From Apostichopus japonicus (lineage: Eukaryota > Echinodermata > Holothuroidea > Aspidochirotida > Stichopodidae): a stretch of 64,000 nt of DNA. Both the position numbers and the translations under genes were made by a program. The notes below the pieces were generated by a model that had not been told where the DNA came from, searched no databases, and saw only the letters and a list, made by a program, of their open reading frames with translations. Below are positions 11,167 to 24,267 of the stretch, piece by piece. Where the stretch lies: the NCBI RefSeq assembly GCF_037975245.1, contig NC_092580.1, forward strand, positions 14,423,001-14,487,000, read 5' to 3'. Each line of letters opens with the position of its first letter. The first letter of the stretch is position 1.

Positions 11167-12175
11167 CTATATAAAAGAAATATATGTAATGACAACCTAG
11201 ACCAGTAGAAATATCATGGCTTGCTTGCACTACTGATCATTATTGCGCATGAAATGATAGTTAGTGTGAACTTTTCATTGTTTACCAACAATTAATCACA
11301 TAATTAAATTAGTAAGGGATGAGTTTGCATATGATCAACCACCAATAGAAGTGACTTCCTTGCCAAAAATGAGCTATTAGCCACAAAAGTTGTTATTAAT
11401 TAACTTTTACTAAAAAGTGCAAATTGTTCAAATCTGCATTGTTGATAAAGTAATGATAATAATCATATTTACATGAGTTCAATCCAAATGGAAAAAATCA
11501 AATAATGTTATAGCCATACAGGAATTAACATTCTAGTTTAGCAAATTTAACAAAATGGTAAAATATTCTCCAATATGATAATTTCTCACTAGTACATGTT
11601 AACACCTACAGTAATCAACCAAGAAAATCTGGTAAAAAAACCACAATTATTAAATGTAACAGTCATGATATGTTTTTGGACTAATTGGCATTAGAATGGA
11701 ATGATCCACACAACACAAATACAACTTTATGAAATGTAACAAAACATTCACCCAATTATTGGCATGTAGAAATCTTGTATTGGTCCATAAAATTTGTTTT
11801 TACATTTTATGTTTGAGTTATAATAAAGTTTTCAAATTTTGGTAAGGTCAATTTATGTTGTACAGCAGCACATTCCATGCTTGATGAAATTTTACCTACT
11901 TTATAGTTGTGTATATATTGAAAACTTAATTCATAATTAATTTATGGTATGAGTACCAACAATCCAACATAACATGGCATATTGGCTCATTTAACTATAT
12001 AACCCAAGATTCCATTATAAGACATACACACACACATAACCACACAAAAACATGCAGACTTCACTATGTCTGATCAAACCTCTCACCTCTAATCTAGGAT
12101 TTTAACTTTCTTGCTGGTCTCTTCGCAGTAGTCCCTTGAATGATGATCTTTGAGCTTTGCATGGTGATTATCACA

Positions 12176-13875
12176 CTGAAAATAAACAAGGTTTGAGGTT
12201 AAAATGATGCATTCATAGTTTTAAACAGCTATGGACAACTTTTCTGGGAGTCCTCCTGTTCCAAAGTTTAATCTTTCCCTACCCCTCCTCCACACCCGTA
12301 CCCACCATTCCCCAATAGCCTCCTTTACTCTCTTCTGCCCCCTCCCTGCAATATGACAGGGAAAACTTGTAATACATGACTCGTAGACTGCTTCATTAAC
12401 ACTACTATGCCAAGAGTTTTAAAATGTCTTTGAATCCTAATTGTCACAAGCAGTTGACAAACTGTCCATACCTATCATGCCTTATCGATAACACAATGGC
12501 AATCCAATATTTGCAAATATTTAAGTACAATCACAAACAACATTAGCAATGGCAATACATCCAGGCCAGCCAAGTTGGTGTGATCAACAAAAATCAAAAT
12601 TATGTTTCAACTGGATTCTCGACTCTGATATTCTTGTCCCGGCCTTTACTCTGATTCTGACATGGCTTGGACTCAGGACATGTTGACTTGGACTTGATTT
12701 TGGACAAGTGAACCTGGCTTAGAGCCCTGCTATATGCCTCACTATTGGTTGCTCAGATCATATTAATTAGGTCACATGGGAAAATACTATATTTTATGAA
12801 TTTTTAAATGGTAAATCTGAACTTCTTCAAATTGGCTGGCCTTGAGATACTGCTACTGAAGTTGTGATTTTACTTAGATATTTGTAAAACATGATTGTAG
12901 TTGTATAAACAATGATGAACCATATATAAAAGTGCTTTTCCAATGTAACAGCATGTTGGGCAAGGAAATGACAGCTAAAAAGGAAAGAGAACAGAAATAA
13001 ATAATACAGGACAAACATGAAATTACAACCACAAAAATTAAAAAATTACACAAACACATTCAACATTAATCAATAAGAAAAGCCACTGTAAGCTTGGATA
13101 AAAACAGTTCAGCACTGCAAGCAACAATTCCTGCTTTCCTGAAATGATGCAAGTGAAAGATAGTATAATTGACCCATGAACAGGAATTCCGATTCACAGC
13201 CTGACTGGACAAGCATAGCCAATGTTAGCTCACACATATAGTCCGTATGAAAAAATAATCAGAAATGCCTGCATGCACATAGCCACAACCAAAGATGTAC
13301 AAATCATCAAACAAGAACATGAATAAGTAAATTCAGCCTGAGAGTTGATGATGGGGATATTTTAGGTTACAAAACAAAATTATCATCAACTCATGCACCA
13401 GTGCTCAACCTCTGACCAGTGAGAACTGCTTAGGCGTACCTGATATTTATATAGGCTATCATTAATAAGAGAATGCTGAACTTGGTCTGTCATTTCTCCA
13501 TAACCTGAATTTTCGAGACTCACAAAACACACATCATTTCTATTCATAGCAGACTTAAATCAAGTATCCATAGGACACAGTCTGCCCTTTTACAGATGTC
13601 ATGAAAATCCCTTTCTAACCCCTCTACTTCACCAATTTCTGGAAGGACCACTTTCATCATGCCACAAATGAGCTTTCTGCCAAAGTCTAACTGGACATAC
13701 AATATACGGCCAAAAGGCTAGGTAATTAAACTACTGATGAACAGGACACTGTTGTCAAAATGCAAACATTCTACAGCCTCTGATATGGCAAGGTTCATCC
13801 TTGGCTTGCACAATGACAGACTGACTACCCATATCAGAGATATTCATTCCTACAATCTGACCAAGGATAATAAAC
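12176..13875. other. no gene recognised
   Basis: AT-rich, non-coding by eye, ending at the TAATAAAC target duplication of the hAT element. Confidence 0.4.
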
Positions 13876-15324
13876 TAGTGTTGCTACGATAATCGTTTTC
13901 AATATCGGTATCGGCCGATATTTGCAATATCGGCAGCATATCGGTATCGGTAAAATTTTGCCTAATTGCCGATAACAGCAAACCGATATTGAACTTTTCT
14001 TTTTAACAGCAGTGCTACTTCTTTATACTTGCAATGATCTGTTAATCTGCCTAAGACGATCCATTTCTTTAGCGTCAGTTAAACTCAGATTCATTTTCGA
14101 TTAATATCCATGGAAAGCTGACCCTCCGTAACCTCTAAAAACATGTCTACGGCGCGCGAATATAACCAATGACCTTCGTGAACCTTGGCCTACACACATC
14201 ATTAGTGCAGCATATATACATATTACACTGTACTAACCATTCATTTTCTCAAAGGCCATGAAAACCTTGAACATGATGTATAACTGCACAGTTCAGCAGT
14301 GTTGGAAAACCTTGTTCAATTTCCCGCGAACACAAAATACTGACAACTTTTTTTATTTAAATTGTCACGAAACTGATAAATTTTAAAATGACAAGTTAGA
14401 GTACCTATGTAATGTTATAAAATGAAAAGAGATTTAATCTGTCTTTCAATCTTTAAAAAGTGCAACTTACAAAACTTCCGATATTATGAAACAAACAACG
14501 TTCAGCAAAGCCCTGTTTCTAGACTGCCTAACAATGAATAGCGTGCACTATGCGTACATTTTTACAACTGCAGTGCTTAACCCTATACCCAACTACCACG
14601 GTACATGTGCTGCAAATTTTCCCAGGTACCTTCCCAAACAACTGTGAGCTCATCCCCTGTGTAACACCTGTTTGTTAACATTTTTTGGCACTTTGCCAGG
14701 GAACTTTTTAGTTACGTGAGATCCGTAACCGCCGAGGTGGTTAGGCTATTTGCTATACACTTAACTATGGTAGGATATTATTTTTTTCCGTATTTTTGGA
14801 AATTCTAGAAAATACTTCCTTTTCCCCCCGCTTAACAACAGATGTGGTCTTACGGTATATTCATAAATGGATGCACTAGAGCCTTGTTTACATGACATTA
14901 GTTGCATTTAGTACGATATGCCAGTTTTGCGTGAATTTTTCGAAAGTGTTTTGCTCGAGTTTCGTAATATTTGAAAAGGTGTACCACCTTACTTTCTGTA
15001 CACAATTGGTCATTTCTCTACTGATTTTCAGTTTTTTTTTCTCTATACGGTCAAGAGAATAAGTTGTACATTGATAAACTCAATAAATTATAACTTTTAC
15101 ATTGTGATCGACAGTTCGTAACCTAATTAAGATGCAATTTTGCAAGCATACGTTAACACTGTAAGCAACTTGTAAGTCTTTACGATGTTAAGGCTCACAT
15201 TTACTGCGTCCAGTTTATTTTGACTGTTAAAAAATATCGGTATCGTATCGGTATCGGACCGATATTGGGATGATAATATCGGATATCGGCCAAAACCGAT
15301 ATTGGTGATATCGGCGCAACACTA
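13876..15324. mobile_element. hAT-superfamily non-autonomous element (1,449 bp)
   Basis: Terminal inverted repeats begin TAGTGTTGC at the left and end GCAACACTA at the right. They are flanked by the perfect 8-bp target duplication TAATAAAC (13868-13875 and 15325-15332). The subterminal 90 or so bp at each end are packed with TATCGGTATCGG-type words, which form long imperfect inverted repeats and are typical transposase-binding arrays in hAT elements. No transposase frame is visible, so it is non-autonomous. The CpG content inside is higher than in the flanks. Confidence 0.92.
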
Positions 15325-15332
15325 TAATAAAC

Positions 15333-18300
15333 CATACTCACTGTCTCAGACTGGAACTGTTTGTAAGTTGATCCTTAACTGTTCCAGCCATCTATGAGTC
15401 TACCTAGGTCCCCATCTATCAGTCCTGAGACAAGAGACACACCCCTTCATAGACCATACTTTGCTATAATCATGTCAATTAGTTCACTTTTCATTGCTAT
15501 TTTATGTCTATTTGAAATTCATCAGTTCAACAATGTTATATGCTTTGAGGATGAATTTGAAAATTATGTCAACAAACATCACACTTTTTACCAAATATTT
15601 AACCAAGGCATAATAGCGCCACTGATGAATTTGATTTGGTATCCACCATGTTGTACGATATCAATATTTAAGCAGGTAATCATTTAAACACTTTAAGATG
15701 GCAGCAAAATGAATTGATTAGCTGCAAACTCTCCTGTCCATCAAAAAATCACTGCAATATGATATATATTCAAGTCACAATTCATTCTCTGAATACTTTA
15801 TTTCAACATACTTCCATCTATTTCTATCTGCAGGTTTTCCTTCCAGTGTGTCATCACTTTAAATTCTTTACTCTAGTCGCCATCAAAATCTGAGTAACTA
15901 CTGTACAGTATAGGATTGCCCCTCTGTGAAGATACAAATAAATTAAAACATGGTTAATATCTTAGAAACGTACATGATGGGTTATTCAATACATTATGGG
16001 TCCAAAAGTGTGGCATTTTGATAAAATATTTACTTTCAAAATTTAACAAAAGTATTGTGAGTAAATATTATGACATAAAAATAGTATTTTTATTGCATGT
16101 GCTACCAAGACACCAAGCTCACTATCTCCAAGTTAATAAAAGTCTTCAGTCTCAAAACCTGGTTTGATTATACATATTAGCTTCACCTTTTTATAACATT
16201 TCATACTATTAGTATTATCTCAACACAATTGGCTATCAAAGATTTCAATAACTATCAGGGTTGAAACTGAAATTTCTTTACTTTTCCAGGATTTTCCACT
16301 GGACAAATCAAAGTTATCCACTGCCGAATAAAGTTACTGACTGACTGGAGTAACATCACACAACACAAAACATGGTCTAGCCACTTACAACATCTTCAGA
16401 TCTAGCTGGAATAGAGTTACTGACTGACTGGAGTCACATCACACAATATGAAACATGGTCTAGCCACTTAAAGTACTGCATCTTTAGATCTAACAGGTGA
16501 GACCTTGTGAACTGTGAAGGGTTATTTCTAACAGGAGACCTTTTGAACCGTGAAGGGTTATATCTGAAAGTAACTTGCAATAAAAGTACTTTTGATTAAG
16601 GGCAGAAGTACAGGGTGCTACTACAATTCCATGCTGATTGAGCAGAAAAGGAGAGAGCTAGATGCTGTCATTCAATTTGGAAGAAGAATGTGAGTTCCTT
16701 AACAAAAAAAGGCAGTAATTTTACTTGTCAAAATATTAGAACTTTACTTCTTACATTGTGTGAATATGATACTTTTCACAAACATTTGCTACTTACATTT
16801 GTCCTCACTAGTACTTAAGCCGCAATCTTTGGCCTTTGTCCTTCACCTGGTGTTGCCTGGCTACATGGTGTGCAAGGTACAGGACATGCTTCTCACAACT
16901 GACACATTGTATTGCACATCTATTCTCCATATTTGCCTATAGGAGAATATACAAGAATAAAAAAAATTGCTGTATCAAAGATTATATGAGATTCTGTATA
17001 GAAGGATCGATAAACATTTTGCCTGTGAGTCAAGAAAAGTATCTCAATGGGACATAATTAAAGTAATCTTGTGTTGAAGCAGTGAAGCCTTGAGAAAAGT
17101 GAGGCAAAGAGCCAGATCAAATATAAGTCGTCATACATACATTGTCCATTCGACTTTGAAAACGGAATTTGAATTTACCCATTTTTCCGAAAGAGTAGGT
17201 GTACTTTTCACAAGAGAGACATGTTATGGTGACCAGATCAGAGTAATAATTACTATACTCCTGACTTATAAGAACCAACTTTGAAACATTTTCTCGCCTC
17301 TTATGAACAAGTGGAGTGCTTTATGCAACTTTTAATGTCTGGAAAGTGTCATTTCCGGTATCAGAGAAGCATATGGCAAACATTTTCTTGCTTGTATTAT
17401 TTTAGTGCACCACTCAGATAGTGTCATAGTTGTCCCAGGAAAATGCAGTGAAGAAGCAACCCTCCCTCCACCTTCCACCCCACTCCCTCTTTCCACACAC
17501 CTACTTTTGTGTAATATTTCCATTTAGTCTGTGCATGCAGTTTTCAGTTAAATGTTAATGTTGCAAAGTGGGTAGTAGATTATGCAGGATAACAGATCCC
17601 ACCTTATGAAGTGAGAGTGCAAACAGTTTGATGCATATCTACATTCAGTCAGATATTGTCATCAATAGATGAGATGTTATCACGAGTAGTGGCTTGAGTG
17701 TGTTGTATTGCCTACAAAGCTTTGTCCAAACATGGTTAGTGAATATCATTAGGCCTTCAAATCATAGTTGAGTAAATTTATGCAAATTGCCTGTAATTAA
17801 AGTTACTATCCAGAACATACCTGGCTATAGGCTTTGGCCTAGCCTACCTCAAGACTCAGATTACTGGCTAGGCTTTAGCCTGCTTTACTGCTTAGGCCCT
17901 ATACCCTTTTGCCACACTAACTTGTACATTGTTGGGAATATGATGCAAATGGAGAATGTGTTTGAATATTTGTACAATTCTAGTAGATATATTAATAGAC
18001 TGAAATATTGTAGGCTTCGTTATGACCTAGGCGAACCTACGTTAGAATCTTACTCTTCAGACTGGAAAGAACTGTGACCATACGCCAAGGTGGATGTGGT
18101 TTTGTTCTGTATTTGTATGCCACACTATCTAAGCGGAGCACCACCATCGGTTGGCGCAGAGCGTACACAAAAAGTTTTGGTCAATAATGCCTCCCAGATC
18201 GCAGGAAATGACACTTCCCGGACCATATAACTTACATCTGTAATTGTATATTTGGAGGTTTCGTGTAATGAAAATTTGGGTGAAATCATCATGCGTAATG

Positions 18301-19099
18301 GGGAAAGTAATATATTAGTACCACCCTGGAACACATCACATGACCCTCCATGCATGGTACGCACGTATTTACTGTGTGAAAGTTTCTCCAGATTTATTAA
18401 ACTCGATGGTATGAACCATGTTGCGTCACTTGCACTGTTGCGGCTGAATTTTCCTCCACGCTTACACGATACGCCACGCCAACTGTCGTACTTTTCCCTG
18501 GGGCAGTAATGTACGCCGTACGCCCAATTTATTGGCGTACATTTCCATACGTCAAAGATCTTTGTGTGAAAGGTCGTACTTTCCAGTATGGCTCTTCAGT
18601 AGACCAAGGCCGGGCAAGGTAGGCTATGTAAATGTCACCTTCAGTTATTCTGGCATGTGGATCTATCGTTAGGGATAAAGGATAAAGAAGGATGAGGATA
18701 AGTAAAATGAGGTGGTGATAACTGCTGTCATTAGGCTTAAGTCATTTCGCATCCAAAGCCGTATAGCTGGTCTAGGCCTAGGGGCCTACGGTAGGCTAAC
18801 TAGCCTACATCCAACTTTCCAAGGTCCAGTGAATAACAATACAGCACTACTCACTAGATCATTAGATGGGCAGACGACACTAAAGTAATTATATTCCTAT
18901 GTAAATGCTTCTGCTATCGCTTCGTAATAATTACCTGTGAAGCTGCAGTACACTGCCACATTTTTGGCGAAATGCGGCACACGATATCACCATTTGGAGT
19001 GATTTATGTGAACTTTATCACTTTAATTATGTCAAAGGCATACCGCATAGGCCTAGTGTTTGTACTTCGCGCTGGTACTTTCTTGCCGTACAAAGCAAA
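15333..19099. other. no gene recognised
   Basis: Mostly AT-rich. From about 17.8 kb onward CpG and TAGGCCTA-type words become more frequent. Short ORFs here lack splice context and protein-like composition. Confidence 0.4.
16327..16566 (+). repeat. two adjacent local tandem duplications
   Basis: About 84 bp beginning AAGTTACTGACTGACTGGAG is repeated at 16411 with several changes. It is followed by about 38 bp (CAGG...GAACTGTGAAGGGTTAT) repeated once. Confidence 0.7.
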
Positions 19100-19312
19100 A
19101 CGGAAGTACGTCACAGTTCAACTTCCCTGTTGTCGAAACACCTTGCTTGGAACTAACCTCAGCCGTTGATTTCTGTTGTGACCTACGTGACCTTTGGTGT
19201 GAACATAACAACCTTCTTCGAAAAGCTAGTAATGTACGGCACCAGCTAGTGTTGTTTGGGCACAAGCGCAATGGAGAAGAAACTTCTAGTTCTACATGGG
19301 TCTATTTGAATG
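19100..19312 (+). promoter_or_regulatory. candidate promoter and 5' untranslated exon
   Basis: A CpG-containing segment with an ETS-like CGGAAGT directly abutting a CRE-like TACGTCA (19101-19113) and a direct repeat of TGACCT spaced by 3 bp (19179-19193, DR3-like). Downstream, a 12-codon ORF (19271-19309) ends just before a consensus donor, TG|GTAAGT, at 19313. A non-coding first exon joining an acceptor near 26107-26126 would make this the 5' end of the SSADH gene, with the LINE sitting in its first intron. The motifs are visible; the promoter role and gene assignment are inference. Confidence 0.35.
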
Positions 19313-20066
19313 GTAAGTTTTCTGGCAATGTTGTTTGTCACATTCATGATACAGACTAGTAGAAGTTAGACAGTCAAAGATTAGAGCCTAATACGTAAAA
19401 TATACAACACATGAACCATGATGGCATGGAGACTTGATGTAACGTTAGCTTAATGTAGCCTAACATTGACAACGTTGGACCCTGGTAATCCAGGCCTAGC
19501 CAAGCCTCGTACGCGCATGTAGGTACAGGCTCTAGCCTACTGTAGTGTAGGCCTAACTGGTGTCTCAGTTAACCTGGTTACACTATCGACTGGCGTTTTT
19601 CGCTGTCAAAATTCGTTTGTTGGCTGGAACTAAACTGACATTCAACATGTTCTGTTTCATTTTAATTTAATTTTTGTTTATCGGCCATAAATAGGCCTAG
19701 GCTATTCCAAAAGAATTGTTTAGGGTGAATGTAATGTGCCAGTGATGAACAGTAAATTTGAGTGTACTCTATAGTACTGCCTGTACTGTGTTTAAAACAT
19801 GCAAAGCAATAGCCAAGCTATTCATCTTCTAACATAAAGATCGTTTCTATTACCTATCAATAATGCTAAGAAGAAAATTTCAGACATCAAACTCCAAAGA
19901 AATTGTGTCAAATCAGACAGATTGCTAATCCATCACAACATGTAAAGATCACATCATTTTTTCGCCTCTCAGAAATCCTTCAAATTTCTCAGTTAAATAT
20001 TCATTCAGTATATTACTTTATCATTATTCTGTGAGAGTTCATTGCTAGTACTAAACAACGTCCAAG

Positions 20067-20872
20067 ATGCCACCTAAAAAAGCTACAAACGCAGCAAAAT
20101 CGACCTCAACTAGAAGGCAGGCTCGCGAACCCCAGCCTAACGATGAGCCTACACCTCAACCTAACACTGATCTAATTCATGTGGACATTATAGACTCTAT
20201 TCGCCAAGAGTTGAATGCTGCCATTAACTCAGATGACTTTTGCACCAATCTAATATGCAAACTAGTGCCAGCGATAGCGGAAGCAGTGAAAGAGAAGGTA
20301 TGTAAAGAAATTCATGACACCTTCCAACTTGAACTGTCTAAAAAGCAAAAACAACTTGATGATGCCAGGGAGGAAATATGCCAGCTCAGACGAGACTTAA
20401 CTGCAACCCAGGACTCTGCTGACCGCCAGGAGCAGTATTCAAGGCGTAACTGTCTCCGCATACAGGGGATTCCTGAATCTCCTGGAGAATCGACTGACGA
20501 GTTAGTCATTAATCTGGCGACCGAAAAACTGAACGTTACCCTTACCCCTGGAGAAATCGACCGTTCACACCGCATTTCACCCCGACCTAGAGCTAACAAC
20601 ATAGCAAACGCCACCCGACCCAGGGCTATCATCGTCAAACTGACCTCATACAACACAAGAGACAGGATATATCGTGCCAGGACCTCACTAAAAGGCACCA
20701 GAATATACATTAATGAGGATTTGACCCGCAGGAACCAGGAGCTATCGCCCGTGCCCGCAAACATGAAAGAGTTAACCGGTCTTGGACCCTAGATGGGAAG
20801 ATATTCGTCATTGATGGAAACGATCATAAACATCATATTGCTAACACAGAGGACCTGGCAAGACTTCGGTAA
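20067..20872 (+). pseudogene. LINE ORF1 (RNA-binding protein), frameshifted
   Basis: Starts MPPKKATNAAKSTSTRRQAR with a basic, low-complexity N-terminus. A coiled-coil-like stretch follows at about residues 85-120 (KKQKQLDDAREEICQLRRDL), then an RRM-like part at about 125-225 (NCLRIQGIPE as RNP2-like; RAIIVKLTSYNTRDRIYRAR near RNP1). This is the usual ORF1p layout of CR1/L2-type LINEs: it coats the element RNA in trimers. The frame is lost near 20740 by an apparent one-base deletion. In the +2 frame the C-terminus continues AIARARKHERVNRSWTLDGK to the stop at 20870-20872. Confidence 0.85.
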
Positions 20873-21197
20873 TGTACGGACACAATGGTGAAGTTGAAGC
20901 CGCCATCTTGAATTTGAAGCCGCTACCTTGATTTTTGGGGACAGTACATACCATTGCCGTTTGTTACTTAAATGTAGCAAGTAGTTGCACGTTTTACTGG
21001 TATTTTACAGATTACTTTAAAGGATTTCCCTTTTGTCTTTTGTGTGTTTTCGTTTGTCCAACCACCCGTCTTATCCACATTCAAGGTATTATACGTTATA
21101 ATACTTTTTTTTTCACTCTTCTTATTTTGTTCTGTTCTTCTTTCTTTCTCTTTTTTTTTTCTTTTCTTACTTCTTGATAGTTTGCATTTGACACTGC

Positions 21198-22940
21198 ATG
21201 GAGCATTGTACTTTATTCAGTCACCTCTGTTGTATTTGTGCGCATAGCTTAACGTCTAGTGATCGTTGTTCCATAGGTCATTGCTGTAATTGCTCCGGGG
21301 TTATAAAATGGCATAATGACTGTATTAGTTATCCTATTGTTAGTTTGCATGGGGACATAGCCTGTATCATTTGTAAAAATACTCGAAATCACTTTCAAGC
21401 ATGCGACGACATTAATTCCCCTCTCAGTTCTATTGATCCTGATATCAATTCTGTTCAAAGTTTTCAAGCTACTAACTGCAAGTATCATGATTATAATTTC
21501 TTTCAAGATATTACCAACGATTTATGGGATCAGAAACTTACCTTGTATCATGTGAATGCTAGGTCTCTGAATAGTAACTTTAATAATTTATTATTATCAC
21601 TAAGATCCGTTAGGCATAATTTTTCTGTTATCGGTATAACCGAGACCTGGCTTGGTAATCCTAATACTTTACATACTCTCTACAACATCCCTGGGTATAA
21701 TATGGAACATGCCTCTAGGCAAGGGCATGGTGGAGGGGTCGCACTATATATCAATTCATCTCTTAAATACAAATCTCGTTCAGATTTGAGTATATTTGTA
21801 GAAGGCGTATTTGAGTCAACTTTTATAGAACTACAGGCTTCTCATTCGCCAATCATCATAGGGGTTATTTATTGCCCCTCCGGTATTAGCGAAACTGTGC
21901 CTGACATGTTCTCTACTTTATTTATTTCATTGAATCGAGAAGACAGGAGTTGTTTCTTAATGGGCGATTTTAACTGTAATCTCTTAATTACATCGGAAAA
22001 CATCGGTAATCAGTTTATCAACCTTGTACACTCTCACTCTTTTCGTCCACTCCACAATTTGCCTTCTAGGATAACGTCACACTCTGCTACACTTCTTGAT
22101 GTAATTTTTACGAATAGTCCATCATTGTCATCTACTGTACCTCGGGCATAATTTGTGACAACATTTTGGATCATTTCCCTGTTTTTACTATTGTTGACAT
22201 TGACAATGTTAAAACTAGTATTCCGTCAATTACATTAAGGAGGCACGTTAATCTAGCAACTATACGGTTATTTCGGTCTGCTATTGAAAACGAAACTTGG
22301 CAAGATGTCTTTTATGGCAATGATGTAAAGTTGCATTTGATCAGTTTAATAAAATATTTAGTAAGCATTTAAACAACTGTCTTCCGTATGTTCCTAGTAC
22401 AAAGAAGGGTATTAGTGACAAGAATGACTGGATGACTCCTGCCATCCTTAATTCTTGCCGTACAAAGAATCGTCTATATAAAAAATATCTCCGTAGCCGT
22501 ACTGCAAACAACTTGAACGACTACAAACGTTTTCATAATCGTCTTACGTCTGTTATCAGGCTGGCCAAAAAGTCTTACTACACCAATATGTTTAATAATA
22601 ACAACCAGGATGCGAAAAGTATGTGGCGGTCAATAAATACCCTTTTACATGGTCGACAAGCTAATCGCACTCCTGAACAGATTAATTATCAGGGGGTCAG
22701 TTTTTCTAATCCATTGGATATTGGAAACATTTTTAATGATTATTTTACTACTATTGGTCCAGCCACTCAACATAAGATTCCTAATGTTAATTCTCACTAC
22801 AAAATGTACCTGCAAGCACCAGTCATAGACTCTTTATTCATTATTCCTGCAACAAGAGATGAGGTCCTTAAAGTACTTCTATCACTCAAGCCATCCGCTG
22901 CTGGTTTTGATGGTGTTTCTGCTATTATTGTAAAACATTA
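21198..22940 (+). pseudogene. LINE ORF2, 5' part: PHD-like finger, endonuclease, start of RT
   Basis: Begins MEHCTLFSHLCCICAHSL and continues with a C4HC3 pattern: CxxC, then HCCNC, WHNDC and ACIIC at about residues 11-60, a PHD-like zinc finger. The endonuclease follows, with LYHVNARSL, VIGITETWL (catalytic Glu), LMGDFNCNLL and SHSATLLDVIFTN. The frame breaks at about 22150; the catalytic histidine motif LDHFPVF is in the next frame (22163 onward). It breaks again near 22330 before SKHLNNCLPYVPSTKKG. The last part holds the RT N-terminus (SLKPSAAGFDGVSAIIVKH) and is cut at 22938 by the hAT insertion. In life this protein nicks the target and primes reverse transcription. Confidence 0.88.
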
Positions 22941-24259
22941 GCGTTGTGCGGTAGTCGGATTTCACACAACCGGTAGTGTTGCAACATGAATACCGGTATC
23001 GTAACTACAACCGGTATTTTCCTCAACTTTCATCTACGGTTCAAAGCACTTAGTTACGAGACTGTCAATGTCATACATTCAATATGCATAGCCTAGGCTA
23101 TGTACATACTCTTACACGCACGTTTATAAAAAAAATAAAAAAAATAACACGCTATATTAGGGCCTTTGTTTTTTAACATACACTGCCAAATGAAAAGCAC
23201 AAACCTTGGAAAAAAGCAACCCACACCATCCTTCATTCATACTCGACGTACGATATTAGATTAACACGTTCGCACGTGGATTAAACTTGTAATCCGTACA
23301 CAAACATAAATTGGGATTTCCCCACTATTCCATGATATTGGAATAGGGCAACCCCTTCAAGTTCAAAAGTTCACAATGAAAAGTTTTTAACTATCAACAA
23401 GTCACCACGTGTTTGGAACTTCAGACAATTAGAATATAACATAGGGGCTACGTAAATACGGGATTACAAACTACATACATAAGAATAGTACAGATTTATT
23501 TTTATCGTTTATCGGCTGTTCTTTACTCCAGGAAATATACTTTGAATAAGTGCAATATCAATCTTTCGTACAAAAGTTCTTAAAAATTAAAAAAGTAGCG
23601 AAAGATAAATATAAATGACATCGTGGAACCCCCCGTATTAATAAACGAATCCATTTCATTACAGCATCAAAATCACTGCTGTGTACCAGTACCGTATCCT
23701 AGGCTATAATAATATACAGTCCCGTGCGAAGATGGATTTAAACTGGATATACTCCCTGCGGTTTTGGCTCAAAATTTATAAAATCGTTAAAATTATTATA
23801 ACAAAATGAGGTGAAATGCATAAGGGTAAGATTTTGTACATGGGAACCTTGACAATCATCGTTTGGAGGAAGAATAAATAACGAAAATTTCAGAATAACT
23901 TTGAGGTCCCATAACAAGTAACGTTCGATATTTATTGTAGCCTAGGTCCAAATTACTACGTGAAAAGTTGATTTAATATATAGCCTAGTCTAGGCCAGTA
24001 CGTAAGTTGATCAGATATTATTCAAACTAAGAACACAGAAACCAGAAAAATCGTGTTTTGTTTTCTTTATTTCAAATAGTAACACGTAGATATTTTTATT
24101 AATGTCCGGGATTCCCGGGAATGATACCGAAACGAATGTAATAACCGGTTGTTTTCCCAATACCGGTAGTAGTTACACATTGCACTGTGATCGGGATTAG
24201 TCAATACCGGTATCGGGATACCGGTATTCACTTGACTACCGGGATCCCGCACAACCCTA
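22939..24259. mobile_element. hAT-superfamily non-autonomous element inside the LINE (1,321 bp)
   Basis: Terminal repeats TAGCGTTGTGCGG (left) and CCGCACAACCCTA (right) are imperfect inverted copies. The perfect 8-bp target duplication TAAAACAT lies at 22931-22938 and 24260-24267. Subterminal ACCGGTATCG words recur at both ends. The LINE reading frame ...IIVKH stops at the left end and resumes VAHSLFIPLTYLCNL at the right, so the insertion is younger than the LINE. No transposase is encoded. Confidence 0.93.
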
Positions 24260-24267
24260 TAAAACAT

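Noticed and set aside
12087-12175. Coding exon on the minus strand (CDNHHAKLKDHHSRDYCEET)
   Set aside because: Splice signals are good, but the frame ends in TAG before the donor and other frames also stop. At best it is a decayed exon.
17787-18509. ORFs of 79-96 codons on both strands
   Set aside because: Isolated short frames without splice context or recognisable motifs.
19060-19359. 99-codon plus-strand ORF over the candidate promoter
   Set aside because: It runs across a consensus donor and has no domain. The stretch is better read as promoter or UTR.
20312-20764. 150-codon minus-strand ORF opposite LINE ORF1
   Set aside because: Antisense shadow of ORF1.
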